In this document: positions 27,073 to 37,507 of the stretch, one piece after another
Position numbering within the stretch: the stretch's first letter is position 1
Layout of the letters: each line of letters begins with the position of its first letter
Source: Sphingobacterium sp.
Lineage (GTDB): Bacteria > Bacteroidota > Bacteroidia > Sphingobacteriales > Sphingobacteriaceae
DNA length: 64,000 nt
Reading direction: 5' to 3'
NCBI GenBank assembly: GCA_029239355.1
Contig: JAQZAZ010000003.1
Coordinates: 62,001 to 126,000, forward strand
Made by a program: the position numbers and the translations under genes
Notes under the pieces: model-generated
Told to the model about the DNA's origin: nothing
The model's input: only the letters and a program-made list of their open reading frames with translations
Databases searched by the model: none

Positions 27073-30063
27073 TTAAAAAATAATTTGGGCTCCGAAAGTG
27101 AAACCTTTGGCATTGGGAAATGCGCCACCATCATAGCTTCGATCCCAAATATTGCCATTCAAAAACTCGGGATCCAGTCCACGATAGGAGGTAAAAGTGA
27201 TCAGGTTCTGTGCATTGACATAAAACCGAACCTGCTTCAAGGTCTTTCCTAACAGCGTACGCGGCAGATTATACCCCAAAGCGAGCTGTCTGATCTTAAC
27301 ATAATTTCCATTCTCTAACCAACGGTCCTGGTCGCCGCGAACATTTCGGGAATCTGCATAAATGGGCCGCGGGTCTTTGGCATTGGGATTTTCTGGAGTC
27401 CAAGGATCATAATCGGCGCGGTAGTTTGAATTGTCGTCAAAACGGTCGTACGCACTGCGTGGCCCATTAAAGGATTTGAAGCCAAATGCACCTGTTAATT
27501 GTACCTGAAAATCGAAACCTTTGTAATCTAGGCCTAGATTCATCCCCAATTGATATAATGGTATGCTCCGTCCCAGATACTGTCGATCAGCATCTGTAAT
27601 CTGTCCGTCATCGTTAAAGTCTATATATTTTACATCGCCCGGTTTGGCATTGGGCTGAATCAATTGCCCTTGACTATTTTTATACGCCTGTACTTCTTCA
27701 TCTGAACGGAAAAGACCATCCGTTTTGATCAGATACCAGTTACCGATAGAACTACCAACTTTGGATTTTGTATCCCATTGCGTAAACTCCTTTTTGTCAT
27801 AGCCTAATTTGAGGATCTTATTCTTGATATAGGATGCATTGACGCCGATCTGATAACCGAATTCACCAATATGATCATGCCATTGCGTTGCAAGTTCGAT
27901 ACCTGTATTGCGCAGGGAGGCAGCATTCACGTAAGGATTTCCGCCGTTGTTGCCTGTAGCCATCAAGATTTGCATCGGTGTCAATACATCTTTGGTTTCT
28001 TTGATAAAATAATCCAGGGATAGATTGAGCTTATGGGAGAATAGCTGGGCGTCAAATCCGGCATTCAACTGCGCGACCTTCTCCCATTTGAGATCGGCAT
28101 TGGCCAGTTTGACCTGGGTCATCCCGTTTTGAACGGTCTGATCAATTCCAAAAGCGACCTGCGGAAAAACATTGATGAAAGAAACCCAGTCCCAAACACC
28201 GATATTGGAAGTACCCAAAACACCATAATTGGCGCGCAGCTTTAAATCATTGATCCAAGGTACCTGAAAAAAATCTTCCTTACTCATACGCCAGCCTCCG
28301 GAGACAGATGGAAAATAGCCTACCCGATAATCTGGATTAAACTTCGAGGATTCGTCGCGGCGCATGGTAAAACTGAACAGATACTTATCATCATAGGTAT
28401 AATTAACCCGGCCAAAGACGGAAAATAACTTTTCGAGATCTTGATAATTGCCGGTTTTTGGGTTGTCCAGTGCAGCATCCAAGTTGGTAAAATAGTTTTT
28501 TCCCGACATGAGTACATTATTTTTCGTTCCCCACAGTTGTTCATAATTGGAGGTCTGATAACTGATACCCGCAACGGCAGAGACATCATGCTTTTCAAAC
28601 TTCTTCGCATATTCTAAGGTATTGTCATACACCAATCCACGGTATTGTGCCTGGTTTTTATTTAAGGAGGAAGGATCATAAGGCTGGTTATAGGTCCAGA
28701 AGCCCTCCTTTCGCAGATACATGTGACGATCATTACTCAGGTCAAAGCCAAAATTAAAACGGTATTTGAATGACTTGAACAGTTCCAATTCGGTAAATAC
28801 ATTTCCTCTGGTCCGCAGGTTACCATTTTCCGTTTGCTCAAAATCTTCTTTGGCGAAAGGATTGGTTCCAAAGGTGACATCCCGATTCCCATCGCCAATA
28901 CCATATCCTCCTTTGGCAACGTTATTTTCGTCGTAGATTGGAATGGTTGGCAGCATACGATAAACATCGACAATGGGATTGGTATTGAGTTCATGTACAT
29001 TAAAATTACTCAGCACGATATTTTCGCCGATACTTAATTTGACGTGCTCTCCAAAGTTGCGTGAAGTAGACATATTGGAGCGCAGCGTAAAACGTTTACT
29101 GGATGTTCCGATCGTGGTTCCCGTGTTGGATTGATAATTACCCGAAATATAATAACGGCTTTCTTTGCTTCCGCCTGAGAAAGCAATCTGTTGATCCTGC
29201 AGCCAGCCTGTTTTGAATACCTCTTCCTGCCAATCGGTATTGCCCTCGAAATGGTTGGCCGATTGCCTATTGCCATTGCTAAATGCCAGATCATTCAAAC
29301 TCAGCCATAGATTTCGGTCAGCTAAGTTGTAACATGGCAGCCATTGTGCTGTGGCCCGGGAGGAAAGTTCGATTTTCATCTGCCCCTCTTTACCCTGTTT
29401 GGTTGTTATGATGATAACACCATTCCCAGCCCTCGAACCATAGATCGCAGCTGCGGAGGCATCTTTCAGCACCTGGATACTCTCAATATCATTGAAATTA
29501 AAATCCCGGTTTGCTCCCGATACAACCCCGTCGACGACATATAAAGGAGTGCTTGACCCAAATGTCCCGGTACCACGGATCTCAACCTTACCTTCTGCCC
29601 CAGGATTGCCGGCCGTGCGTACACTGAGCCCGGGTAAAGTCGCCAAGGCATCCCCTACAGTCCCTGTTACCGTGGTATTTTTCATTTCCTTTGGATTAAA
29701 GACCGAAACAGCACCCGTCAGATCCGATTTTTTGATCGTCTGATACCCAATCACGACAACTTCTTCCAGGTCTTTGTTTTCTTCCTGAAGTGTGACATCT
29801 AAGGTCGCCGCACCGTTAAACAAAATTGTTTTGGGATGAAAACCGATCAAAGTGAAGATCAGCTCCTGCCCGTTGTTCGCAGCAATTGTATAACGGCCAT
29901 TTTCATCCGTCGTCTTTGCGGTTCCTGATGCTTTTATGGTAACGGTTACGCCAGACAACGGCCGACCCGCTTCATTCAATACCCTCCCTTGAAGGTTACT
30001 CGTTTGTGACTTTACTGTAAGGGACAGCAAGCACAAGAAAAGAATGAAAAATTTTCCCTTCAT
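27073..30063 (-). CDS. SusC/RagA-type TonB-dependent receptor without STN domain
   Basis: 996 residues from the ATG at 30063 (MKGKFFILFLCLLSLTVKSQ signal peptide). The frame is open 60 bp further upstream without signal character. A carboxypeptidase-regulatory-like domain (about 25-100, LQGRVLNEAGRPLSGVTVTI) is followed directly by the plug (EEVVVIGYQTIKKSDLTGA; VLKDASAAAIYGSRAGNGVI) and the barrel, ending in aromatic FTFGAQIIF. There is no STN domain, which fits the absence of a sigma/FecR pair and the presence of a divergent hybrid two-component regulator. It is the first gene of the leftward glycan operon (SusC, SusD, GH43, secreted 670-residue protein). Confidence 0.95.
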   Translation of the reverse strand: MKGKFFILFLCLLSLTVKSQTSNLQGRVLNEAGRPLSGVTVTIKASGTAKTTDENGRYTIAANNGQELIFTLIGFHPKTILFNGAATLDVTLQEENKDLEEVVVIGYQTIKKSDLTGAVSVFNPKEMKNTTVTGTVGDALATLPGLSVRTAGNPGAEGKVEIRGTGTFGSSTPLYVVDGVVSGANRDFNFNDIESIQVLKDASAAAIYGSRAGNGVIIITTKQGKEGQMKIELSSRATAQWLPCYNLADRNLWLSLNDLAFSNGNRQSANHFEGNTDWQEEVFKTGWLQDQQIAFSGGSKESRYYISGNYQSNTGTTIGTSSKRFTLRSNMSTSRNFGEHVKLSIGENIVLSNFNVHELNTNPIVDVYRMLPTIPIYDENNVAKGGYGIGDGNRDVTFGTNPFAKEDFEQTENGNLRTRGNVFTELELFKSFKYRFNFGFDLSNDRHMYLRKEGFWTYNQPYDPSSLNKNQAQYRGLVYDNTLEYAKKFEKHDVSAVAGISYQTSNYEQLWGTKNNVLMSGKNYFTNLDAALDNPKTGNYQDLEKLFSVFGRVNYTYDDKYLFSFTMRRDESSKFNPDYRVGYFPSVSGGWRMSKEDFFQVPWINDLKLRANYGVLGTSNIGVWDWVSFINVFPQVAFGIDQTVQNGMTQVKLANADLKWEKVAQLNAGFDAQLFSHKLNLSLDYFIKETKDVLTPMQILMATGNNGGNPYVNAASLRNTGIELATQWHDHIGEFGYQIGVNASYIKNKILKLGYDKKEFTQWDTKSKVGSSIGNWYLIKTDGLFRSDEEVQAYKNSQGQLIQPNAKPGDVKYIDFNDDGQITDADRQYLGRSIPLYQLGMNLGLDYKGFDFQVQLTGAFGFKSFNGPRSAYDRFDDNSNYRADYDPWTPENPNAKDPRPIYADSRNVRGDQDRWLENGNYVKIRQLALGYNLPRTLLGKTLKQVRFYVNAQNLITFTSYRGLDPEFLNGNIWDRSYDGGAFPNAKGFTFGAQIIF

Positions 30064-30184
30064 AATTTGATTTATTAGCGTATAAAACTGGTTATTTATA
30101 ATTGGGCAAAGACAAGAATCCATGGCCGGACTTTGTCTTTAAACCTACTCCAAATGTAAAGGGTGTTACAGAAACCAAATAGTA

Positions 30185-30285
30185 GATATGATCCAAAAAA
30201 TGGTAAAAATTAGTCATTTTTGCTTTTTGACCAGCTTGTACATCTTTTAACCGATAATTACCATTTATCACATATCGGCCATATC
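30185..30285. promoter_or_regulatory. Divergent control region between SusC and the hybrid regulator
   Basis: Holds a perfect 9-bp inverted repeat with widely spaced arms, AAATGGTAA (30198-30206) and TTACCATTT (30258-30266), centres 60 bp apart, or about six helical turns. A direct repeat CATATC lies at 30271-30276 and 30280-30285, with its reverse GATATG at 30185-30190. These are candidate binding sites for the regulator encoded at 30320. Confidence 0.45.
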
Positions 30286-30319
30286 AACAGAATCATTTAT
30301 TAGTTTTATTTTAGTTGAT

Positions 30320-33300
30320 ATGAAAGGGGCTCTCATTTTTGGTATTGTTTTTTTGTGCCTGGCCAGCTCGGTCACTTGCCAGGCACAACGTTATTCAAAT
30401 TTTCATTTTAGAAAGTTGCAAGTGGAAGACGGTCTTTCTGAAAATACGATCTATTGCATTGTCCAGGACCGACAAGGGTTTATGTGGTTCGGGACAAAAG
30501 ACGGATTGAATAGATACGATGGAAATAGTTTCAAAAATTACCATTACCAAGCGGAAAAAAAACAGTCACTGGGAAATAATTTTGTCAGAAGTATCACGGA
30601 GAAATCGCCGAGTCACTTGTATATTGGAACCGATGACGGTTTGTATATCATGGACAAGATTACAGCATCCTTTCAAAAGATTGAGCTTAGCATAAGCGGC
30701 AAAGGAACGTTTAACTCAGCGATCAATGCCCTTCATGTCGACCGACAAGGAAGTCTTTGGATTGCAACCATGTCGCAGGGCATCTGGAAATATAATCCAA
30801 GTACAAATAAAGTTGTGCAGATACAACTGAATGGAGCCACATTGGGGCAAAATGCAACCTGGGCCATTCTACAGGATCGTTCCGGCGTAATTTGGGCAGC
30901 CACACGCCTCGGACTCCTTCGTTTCAACAGCCAACAGGCACATTTTGATATAGTCGGTCCGCTATTCAGCGAAGTTGGAGATTCTCAATTTGAAATTCTT
31001 TCGATGTGGGAAGACCCTAAAGGAGACCTATGGTTAGGTACCTGGTCGCAGGGCTTGATTCGTTATAACAAACAGTCCAACGAATTCAGTAGCTTTCTAA
31101 ATAAGACCAGCCATCCCTATGTCACGCATATCCGTGCGCTGCGAGAATTTCGCGAAAACCAACTTCTCGTTGGTTCAGATGACGGACTCTTCCTGTTTCA
31201 CACCGAAACGGGGGCATCCGAAAGATTAGACGTACCCTATTACAAACATGGTCTAAGTGACCAGAATGTCTACTCCATTGCAAGGGATCGCGAAAATGCC
31301 ATTTGGATCGGTACTTACTTTGGTGGAATTAATTATCTCAATACAGCATTACTTTCCGTAGAGACTTTTTTCCCGGATATTCTTCCCGGATTTCTTTCCG
31401 GAAAAGCTGTCAGTCAGTTTTGTGAAGATACCAAGGGCAACCTTTGGATCGCAACGGAAGATGGTGGTATCAACTACTATGACAAAAAAAAGAAACAAAT
31501 TTCGCAACCGATAAAAGCTTCTTACCATAATACCCATGCCCTGCTTTTGGATGGCGATCATCTTTGGATCGGGACTTTTTCCCGTGGACTCGATCGTTAC
31601 AATCTAGTAACTGGTCAACGTCAAAATTTCAGACATGATGCCAACAACCTGCAAACAATTAACGATGATTGTATCTTCTCGTTGTTTAAAACAAAAAACG
31701 GGGATCTTCTGATAGGAACTCCCGCTGGACTCAGTCGATATGATCAGCAAAAAAAGAAATTTGTCCGTATCCCTGAAGTCACCCAGTTTATCTATGACAT
31801 CAAAGAAGATGATGAAGGTAATATCTGGCTCGCCTCGTATCAATCAGGCCCCATAAAATTTGATCTACGCAAGCAAGCCTGGATTCATTATAGCTTGATC
31901 CGGCCAAATGATCCCATTTCGTCCAGCAAACTAACCAGTATTTATGTTGATAGCCAACATCGGTTATTATTTTCGAGTGAGGGAAAAGGAATATTTATTT
32001 ATGATAAGGTGAAGGATAGCTTTCGAAATATCGGGCAAGCCCAAGGCTTGCCAAACAATGTGATTTACGGCATACTCGATGACGCCTTAGGTAACCTCTG
32101 GCTCAGCAGCAACAAAGGCATTATCTGTTTTCACCCTGACAATCCCAAAAATTACAAACTCTATACAACAGAGAACGGATTCTCAACGAACCAGTTTAAT
32201 TTCAAAGCATCTTTCAAAGGTAAAGACGGGCGGTTTTATTTTGGTGGGATCAACGGGTTTACAAGTTTCTATCCCGATGAAATCAGCGCTGTTAAAAATC
32301 AAACCGTACCAAATGTTTTCATTACACAGATACAATTATTGAACAAGCATAATCCCAACTTAGAAAAAGACATTCAGGTTCAATTGAACAAGAACGAAAA
32401 GATTGTACTAACCCACCAATTTTCTTCATTCAATATCTCCTTTGTGAGCTTGAGTTTTGCATCACCTTCCAAGAATCAATATGCCTATATGCTAGAGGGG
32501 GTTGATGACGAGTGGACTTTAGCCGGTAATACGAAAAGTGTGAGTTATGTTAATCTTTCGCCGGGAACATATGTTTTTCACGTAAAATCATCTAACAATG
32601 ACGGTCTATGGAATGAAAAAGGCACAGTCGTACAAATTGAAATATTACCACCGTTGTGGCGTTCCATTCCTGCAAAAATAACGTATGCGATCCTATTCAT
32701 TGCACTGTGCTATGTCTGTTTACGGTATTATATTATAGCGAACAAGCGTAAACAAGCTCGTCATTTAATCGCCTTCCAGTCTGAACAGGAACAAAAATCT
32801 TTCCGATCAAAAATTGATTTCTTTACAAATATCGCGCACGAGATACGTACGCCTTTGAGCTTAATTACGGCACCCCTGGAAGAAATACTCCTGTACGAAA
32901 ATGGAGATAAAGAAACCATGCAGAATCTCCGGATCATAGAGAAAAATTGTGAGCGCCTTACCGTACTGATCAATCAGCTACTTGACTTTCGCAAAATGGA
33001 CGAAAATGGACAGCCGCTAAGCCCGGAACCTGTCAATTTACGAAATTTGGTAGAAGATCTTTACGATAGATTCAGAAAATCAATCCACCACAACAAGGTG
33101 CGCTTCGATTTATCAATCCCTCAGGAGCGAGACCTGATTATCGTAACCGATTTGGATGCTGTCATGAAAATTGTGAGTAACCTGCTTACCAATGCGACGA
33201 AATTCGCTTATTCCTATGTCTCGATCGGCCTAGAAAAAAACGCAGACAATTCTTTCACGATTACGGTCTCGGATGATGGTCCGGGAATACCGGATGACTT

Positions 33301-34312
33301 TAAAAAGCTTGTATTTGACCCCTTTTATCAGCTTAGCACAAATAAAGACCGTAGTGGAACTGGCATCGGACTATCCTTGGTCAAACATCTGACAAACCGG
33401 CTGGGCGCAGAGATAAAAATTGAAGATATGCATCCCCGGGGTACCCGATTTATCTTTAAGATCAACAATGTTCAGCTAAGCACGGAAGTTGCCAGTCTAA
33501 ACATGGAGGAACAGCCCATACCCCTTGACAGGCCGGAGTATAATCTTACCCAGATCCTGGTGGTTGACGATAACCCGGACATTACGGCTTTTATTAGCCA
33601 TTCGTTAGCTGTATCGTATCATATTGATATTGCTCATAGTGCGTCAACGGCCATGATCATGTTAGACAATAAAGTTTATCATCTTGTAATCTCCGATATC
33701 ATGATGCCAGAGATTGATGGAATTACATTTGTAAAGCGTTTAAAAAATGACATTAATTATTCGCATATCCCTGTTATTCTGCTATCTGCCAAAATACAAA
33801 ATGCAACAAAAGTTGAAGGCTTACTCTCTGGTGCCGACGTATTTATTGAAAAGCCTTTTTCGGTGACCTTTCTAAAAGCACAAATCAGCAGCTTACTACA
33901 AAACCGGAAATATCTCTTGGACAATTTCCATGCTTCACCATTATCTTCTTATTCTTCTTTGGCCACAAATGTCCATGATGAGGCTTTCTTAACACAGCTC
34001 AATGCTGAAATCGAAAAACATCTTTCAGACGAACAATTCAATGTAGAGTCACTGGTGGATATATTTAAAATCAGCCGTTCTAATTTCCAACGAAAATTAA
34101 AGGCAATTAGCGGAACATCTCCTGGCGACTATGTACGAAATTACCGGCTAAAACGCGCCTGCACATTACTGATTGAATCAGATTATCGCATTAACGAAGT
34201 GGCGTTTCTTGTGGGGTTTAGCTCGGCATCCTATTTCACAAAAGCGTTCATAAAAGCTTTTAATTTAACTCCGAAAGAGTTTATTCAACAATCGCGTTTA
34301 CAATCCAGGTAA
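30320..34312 (+). CDS. Hybrid two-component system regulator (HTCS) of the GH43 glycan locus
   Basis: 1330-residue one-protein sensor and regulator. Signal peptide (residues 1-22), then two-component-regulator propeller repeats (about 30-690, recurring as DRQGFMWFGTKDGLNRYDG and WIGTFSRGLDRYN), a Y_Y_Y domain (about 700-775), and one membrane helix (about 790-805, ITYAILFIALCYVCLRYYI). A histidine kinase follows with the phosphorylated His at residue 840 (FFTNIAHEIRTPLSL) and an ATPase with DDGPGIPDDF and GTGIGLSLV. A receiver domain has Asp1126 (VISDIMMPEIDG). A C-terminal AraC helix-turn-helix spans about 1220-1325. It senses an oligosaccharide in the periplasm and should activate the divergent SusC operon. 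Confidence 0.96.
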   Translation: MKGALIFGIVFLCLASSVTCQAQRYSNFHFRKLQVEDGLSENTIYCIVQDRQGFMWFGTKDGLNRYDGNSFKNYHYQAEKKQSLGNNFVRSITEKSPSHLYIGTDDGLYIMDKITASFQKIELSISGKGTFNSAINALHVDRQGSLWIATMSQGIWKYNPSTNKVVQIQLNGATLGQNATWAILQDRSGVIWAATRLGLLRFNSQQAHFDIVGPLFSEVGDSQFEILSMWEDPKGDLWLGTWSQGLIRYNKQSNEFSSFLNKTSHPYVTHIRALREFRENQLLVGSDDGLFLFHTETGASERLDVPYYKHGLSDQNVYSIARDRENAIWIGTYFGGINYLNTALLSVETFFPDILPGFLSGKAVSQFCEDTKGNLWIATEDGGINYYDKKKKQISQPIKASYHNTHALLLDGDHLWIGTFSRGLDRYNLVTGQRQNFRHDANNLQTINDDCIFSLFKTKNGDLLIGTPAGLSRYDQQKKKFVRIPEVTQFIYDIKEDDEGNIWLASYQSGPIKFDLRKQAWIHYSLIRPNDPISSSKLTSIYVDSQHRLLFSSEGKGIFIYDKVKDSFRNIGQAQGLPNNVIYGILDDALGNLWLSSNKGIICFHPDNPKNYKLYTTENGFSTNQFNFKASFKGKDGRFYFGGINGFTSFYPDEISAVKNQTVPNVFITQIQLLNKHNPNLEKDIQVQLNKNEKIVLTHQFSSFNISFVSLSFASPSKNQYAYMLEGVDDEWTLAGNTKSVSYVNLSPGTYVFHVKSSNNDGLWNEKGTVVQIEILPPLWRSIPAKITYAILFIALCYVCLRYYIIANKRKQARHLIAFQSEQEQKSFRSKIDFFTNIAHEIRTPLSLITAPLEEILLYENGDKETMQNLRIIEKNCERLTVLINQLLDFRKMDENGQPLSPEPVNLRNLVEDLYDRFRKSIHHNKVRFDLSIPQERDLIIVTDLDAVMKIVSNLLTNATKFAYSYVSIGLEKNADNSFTITVSDDGPGIPDDFKKLVFDPFYQLSTNKDRSGTGIGLSLVKHLTNRLGAEIKIEDMHPRGTRFIFKINNVQLSTEVASLNMEEQPIPLDRPEYNLTQILVVDDNPDITAFISHSLAVSYHIDIAHSASTAMIMLDNKVYHLVISDIMMPEIDGITFVKRLKNDINYSHIPVILLSAKIQNATKVEGLLSGADVFIEKPFSVTFLKAQISSLLQNRKYLLDNFHASPLSSYSSLATNVHDEAFLTQLNAEIEKHLSDEQFNVESLVDIFKISRSNFQRKLKAISGTSPGDYVRNYRLKRACTLLIESDYRINEVAFLVGFSSASYFTKAFIKAFNLTPKEFIQQSRLQSR

Positions 34313-34403
34313 AACATGGGCCGCTTATAAAACAATAGTTCGATAAATTCAATGCACATTACAACAGCCCCCCACAAAAGTGTTTGACCCAAGTTGTAGA
34401 GGA

Positions 34404-35261
34404 TTACTTAGAATAAGCTGTTTTTGGATATAATTTCCTGAACGCATTATACACTGCCTGATGAATAATGGTTGAATGTAATTCATCGGGCATATAGTCA
34501 AAAATAACTTCCATCTTTTTATGGTTGCGCAGAATATCGTAAAACGCCGCGGCATCCTGATACATTCTGAGATCTTCATCCTTATTGGGAACACCAAGGT
34601 AAACCCGCACCTTTTTTCTTAGGTTAGCGTTTAATAGCTTTTCGGTATTTTTCAAAAGCTCCTGTTGCCCCCACCATAAACTCGGACTAATAATAATATA
34701 ATTATCAAAAAGATCAGGTTGTTTGAGTAAGAGCTCTGCGGAGAAAAGTCCGGCCAAAGACTCTCCGATTACGGTTCTTTCCGCTTTTGCTTTATAGTGT
34801 TTACTAATATAAGGCAGTAATTCATCTTTAAGAAACGCAATATACTTTTGCGATCCGCCATAGGCAGGAAAGCTAGCTTTTTGAAATCCTTCTTTCTCTA
34901 AGAAGTCAATATCAGGAACTGCAAACGTAAAATCACGTCTTCGGGTATTGCCCTCAATCCCCACGACAATGCTATTAGGAAAGCGTGCTATCCAAGGTTG
35001 TGTATCAAAACGAACTATCCCGGCGATATGAAAAAAATCTTCATCCATGCCACCATCGAGGACATACACAACCGGATAGGTCAACGTATCATTTTTCCCA
35101 TAATTATCCGGAAGGTAAATATTGACCTTTCGGTCTTCATTTAAAATATTTGAATGTAGGGTAGTGGATTTACCGATGGTCAAATCACGTTCTTTGGTCT
35201 GTCCAACGGCGAAATAATGACAGATGAGTAAGGTTAAAAAAAATAAAATTGTACGCTTCAT
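34404..35261 (-). CDS. Secreted alpha/beta-hydrolase, esterase-D family
   Basis: 285 residues from the ATG at 35261 (MKRTILFFLTLLICHYFAVG signal peptide); an upstream in-frame ATG gives a longer, less convincing start. It belongs to the esterase D/enterochelin esterase-like group: VVYVLDGGMDEDFFHIAG oxyanion region, nucleophile elbow VIGESLAGLFSAEL (Ser in GESLAG), IISPSLWWG following it, and a late histidine in MPDELHSTIIHQA. Likely hydrolyses acyl esters in the periplasm, possibly on glycans or siderophores. It is convergent with the hybrid-regulator gene, 91 bp away, and not part of the GH43 operon. Confidence 0.87.
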   Translation of the reverse strand: MKRTILFFLTLLICHYFAVGQTKERDLTIGKSTTLHSNILNEDRKVNIYLPDNYGKNDTLTYPVVYVLDGGMDEDFFHIAGIVRFDTQPWIARFPNSIVVGIEGNTRRRDFTFAVPDIDFLEKEGFQKASFPAYGGSQKYIAFLKDELLPYISKHYKAKAERTVIGESLAGLFSAELLLKQPDLFDNYIIISPSLWWGQQELLKNTEKLLNANLRKKVRVYLGVPNKDEDLRMYQDAAAFYDILRNHKKMEVIFDYMPDELHSTIIHQAVYNAFRKLYPKTAYSK

Positions 35262-35443
35262 TTCAAATGTTAAAATTAAAAATAAGCCCAATCCCGCACA
35301 GCAGATCTCCATGACAAAAAAAATGGCGGCAATGACCTATAATAACTTCGAAAATAAGTTTAAAAATCAATAAAAAAACAATTTTTATACTTATTTCCTG
35401 TTGCCTTTATAGATTATGTCAAACCATCCCGACAGCTCAAATG

Positions 35444-35665
35444 TTACACGACCCGTTCACATTCATACCCCCAGTCAAACATCTGCTTCATAATTCTACC
35501 GGCGTCTATATCCGACTGAGAAGATTCTATCCTTAAAATATTTTCATCATCATCAAGATCAAAGTTAATTTTATATGCTGAGAACAGCCCCAGAAGCGTC
35601 GCAACGATTTGTTGCGCTTCTCTGTATTTACAGACGTTCGTTTTAAATATTTCAACCTTTTTCAT
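35444..35665 (-). CDS. Small HMA-like (ferredoxin-fold) cytosolic protein
   Basis: 73 residues from the ATG at 35665 (MKKVEIFKTNVC). The pattern of two beta-alpha-beta units (VEIFKTNV...AQQIVATLLGLF...INFDLDDDENILRIE...IMKQMFDWGYECERV) resembles heavy-metal-associated-domain folds common in Bacteroidota. It has only a single Cys in the N-terminal metal loop and no CxxC, so metal carriage is doubtful. Function unknown. Isolated gene between an esterase and a small membrane protein. Confidence 0.65.
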   Translation of the reverse strand: MKKVEIFKTNVCKYREAQQIVATLLGLFSAYKINFDLDDDENILRIESSQSDIDAGRIMKQMFDWGYECERVV

Positions 35666-35792
35666 TGTATTATATTTCACTAAATTCACCGAATGCTATC
35701 ACGCGTAAATAACTTGATTAGCCCTTCGATTTACTTTCAATTACTATATTTACGTAAGCCAACATCTTGTTGATATGTCTTTCAGATCTTTA

Positions 35793-36098
35793 CTATTTAT
35801 TGCTTAATATCCGCTGTAAATCTGTTGGATACCTCGGCCCTACTGTAGGCACCGAATCCTTATGATAGACTTGCAAAACATCGTGGAAGACTTCATTATC
35901 TTTCTTCTCCTCTATATTCGAAAACAGCCTCACAATTGCAACAAATAACAAGAGGGCCAAGGCATTAAAAAGATGCACCATATCGATAAAAACTAAATTC
36001 CTAGTATCTAATTTCAAAAAAATGAGCATATTCTGCCAGATATTTTCGGTAAAAGACTGGTTTAGATCGGTAAACGCCCGTTTTTCCCCTTTTAACAT
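35793..36098 (-). CDS. Small hypothetical membrane protein
   Basis: 101-residue reading frame with one clear hydrophobic helix (about residues 35-62, FIDMVHLFNALALLLFVAIVRLF), a polar N-terminal part and a charged C-terminal tail. No family recognised. It could be a real single-pass protein or a chance frame. The membrane helix and the lack of a competing frame argue for it; the weak start context argues against. Confidence 0.4.
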   Translation of the reverse strand: MLKGEKRAFTDLNQSFTENIWQNMLIFLKLDTRNLVFIDMVHLFNALALLLFVAIVRLFSNIEEKKDNEVFHDVLQVYHKDSVPTVGPRYPTDLQRILSNK

Positions 36099-36121
36099 TC
36101 AATAAAGCATTTTTCGACAAG

Positions 36122-36149
36122 AAAAAGCCACATTAGACAAAATGTGGCT
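36122..36149 (-). terminator. Intrinsic terminator after the gene at 36178
   Basis: Perfect 9-bp stem AGCCACATT (36126-36134) with AATGTGGCT (36141-36149), 6-nt loop, and T5 on the minus strand (A5 at 36122-36126). It shares the AGCCACAT...ATGTGGCT core with the terminators at 7463-7489 and 47966-47998. Confidence 0.82.
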
Positions 36150-36177
36150 CAGTTAGTATATTGATTTAAATGGCTTA

Positions 36178-36843
36178 TTATGAAAACTGCTCCGTTAGTA
36201 TACGTGGATTTTCGGGACTGATTGCCACCACGCAAAATTCCCCGCCATTCTCTTCAATCTGTCGCTGCGCATTTTTTGGTAATGTGCCTAGGGCAAATTG
36301 GCGTCTCCAAACCTCGACACCATCCGTAAACGCTAAGGGCAGTTTCTTGGCGAATTCCCCGGGTTTTATAAAATCTGGTCGAAAGAAATCAAGAATCTCT
36401 TTTTCTATTTTATCATCGGTATTTGTTGGAATGGCAAAAATTTTCGCTGTTATCGCGTCAATGAATGAACTTTCATGTCTTTTTTCACCAGTACTATAGA
36501 TACAGTAATAAACATGTTGTTTATCGTTTCCATAAACCTTCTTTGCGATACAGACAGGTGCCATTTTCGTTTCTTGAGAAAGCTTTTTATGCGCCGAACG
36601 ATTAATAACGGCAACCATAACAAAACAAATAACAGCAATTGCAGATAAAACTGTAATAACACCGATACCAATAGTTTCGATCAATCCTCCAAAAATTGCC
36701 AATGTCAGAAAACAGAGCAAACCTATACCGATCACCAATGGTAAATAAACGACTTTGTTTTTGCCAAATGCGGAACTCTTTATATACTTCTTGATAATTG
36801 TGCTATCATGCTCCAACTTGCTAAGTTGCGTTGTATCCATCAT
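36178..36843 (-). CDS. Two-helix membrane protein of unknown function
   Basis: 221-residue protein with a polar N-terminus, two adjacent membrane helices (about residues 31-50 and 56-80) and a soluble C-terminal domain of about 135 residues (APVCIAKKVYGNDKQHVYYCIYSTGEKRH start, then GEFCVVAISPENPRI near the end). No catalytic motif stands out and I do not recognise the family. It has its own terminator and no co-directional close neighbour upstream. Start could be either of the two adjacent ATG codons. Confidence 0.65.
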   Translation of the reverse strand: MMDTTQLSKLEHDSTIIKKYIKSSAFGKNKVVYLPLVIGIGLLCFLTLAIFGGLIETIGIGVITVLSAIAVICFVMVAVINRSAHKKLSQETKMAPVCIAKKVYGNDKQHVYYCIYSTGEKRHESSFIDAITAKIFAIPTNTDDKIEKEILDFFRPDFIKPGEFAKKLPLAFTDGVEVWRRQFALGTLPKNAQRQIEENGGEFCVVAISPENPRILTEQFS

Positions 36844-37115
36844 ATCTGTTTTTAGATTTTTTCAATGCTTATCTAATCGCAAATCAAATGTATCTAATAT
36901 CTTAATTATGATCACTGCATATTTACAATTCGTCTAGATTGATTTAATATTCGTTTAAATAAAAAGAAAATGCGACAGCTATTCCAACCTGTTCATGTAA
37001 GATCACAAACTAACTTTAGCTAAAAAAATTAAACACAAATGGGTAATTTTTAAATCATTAAAAATATTCAAACATTTTATAGGCACATTTGTTTATATAA
37101 CCAACAAATTAAAAA

Positions 37116-37382
37116 ATGCCGTTAAAAAATTGGATATTGTTTCTAACACTCCATACAACAAAACTACTCATTTACTACAGAGATGGGAATAAGGACTCCT
37201 TTATCCGTCATGCTGCCAATTTTCAAGAGATCGAAAGTACACTTTCGGCATTAAGTCGTCGAATGGAAAGCAATTTTGATAATTTTACTTACCCGCTTAG
37301 TTATCTCGCCATGCATATCGCTACGGGCGAAATTTTGGGATATACCAATACTTTTGATTTACAGGTTAAAAAAACAAGGTAA
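37116..37382 (+). CDS. Small hypothetical protein
   Basis: 88-residue reading frame with no signal peptide and mixed composition (short hydrophobic start, then polar). No family or motif recognised. An A-rich stretch precedes the ATG, as is usual for Bacteroidota, but I see no clear promoter. It stands alone between a membrane-protein gene and the convergent HD-hydrolase gene. It may be real or chance. Confidence 0.4.
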   Translation: MPLKNWILFLTLHTTKLLIYYRDGNKDSFIRHAANFQEIESTLSALSRRMESNFDNFTYPLSYLAMHIATGEILGYTNTFDLQVKKTR

Positions 37383-37507
37383 TAGGGCTTGGTTAAAAAA
37401 ATATTTTCTCCCCATCGATGCCATTGGTACAGCCTGCTTTTGATTTATCACAAAGTGATTTGGTAAAATCAGTGACGATATATATACATTCTCTCTTCAG
37501 AATAAAA

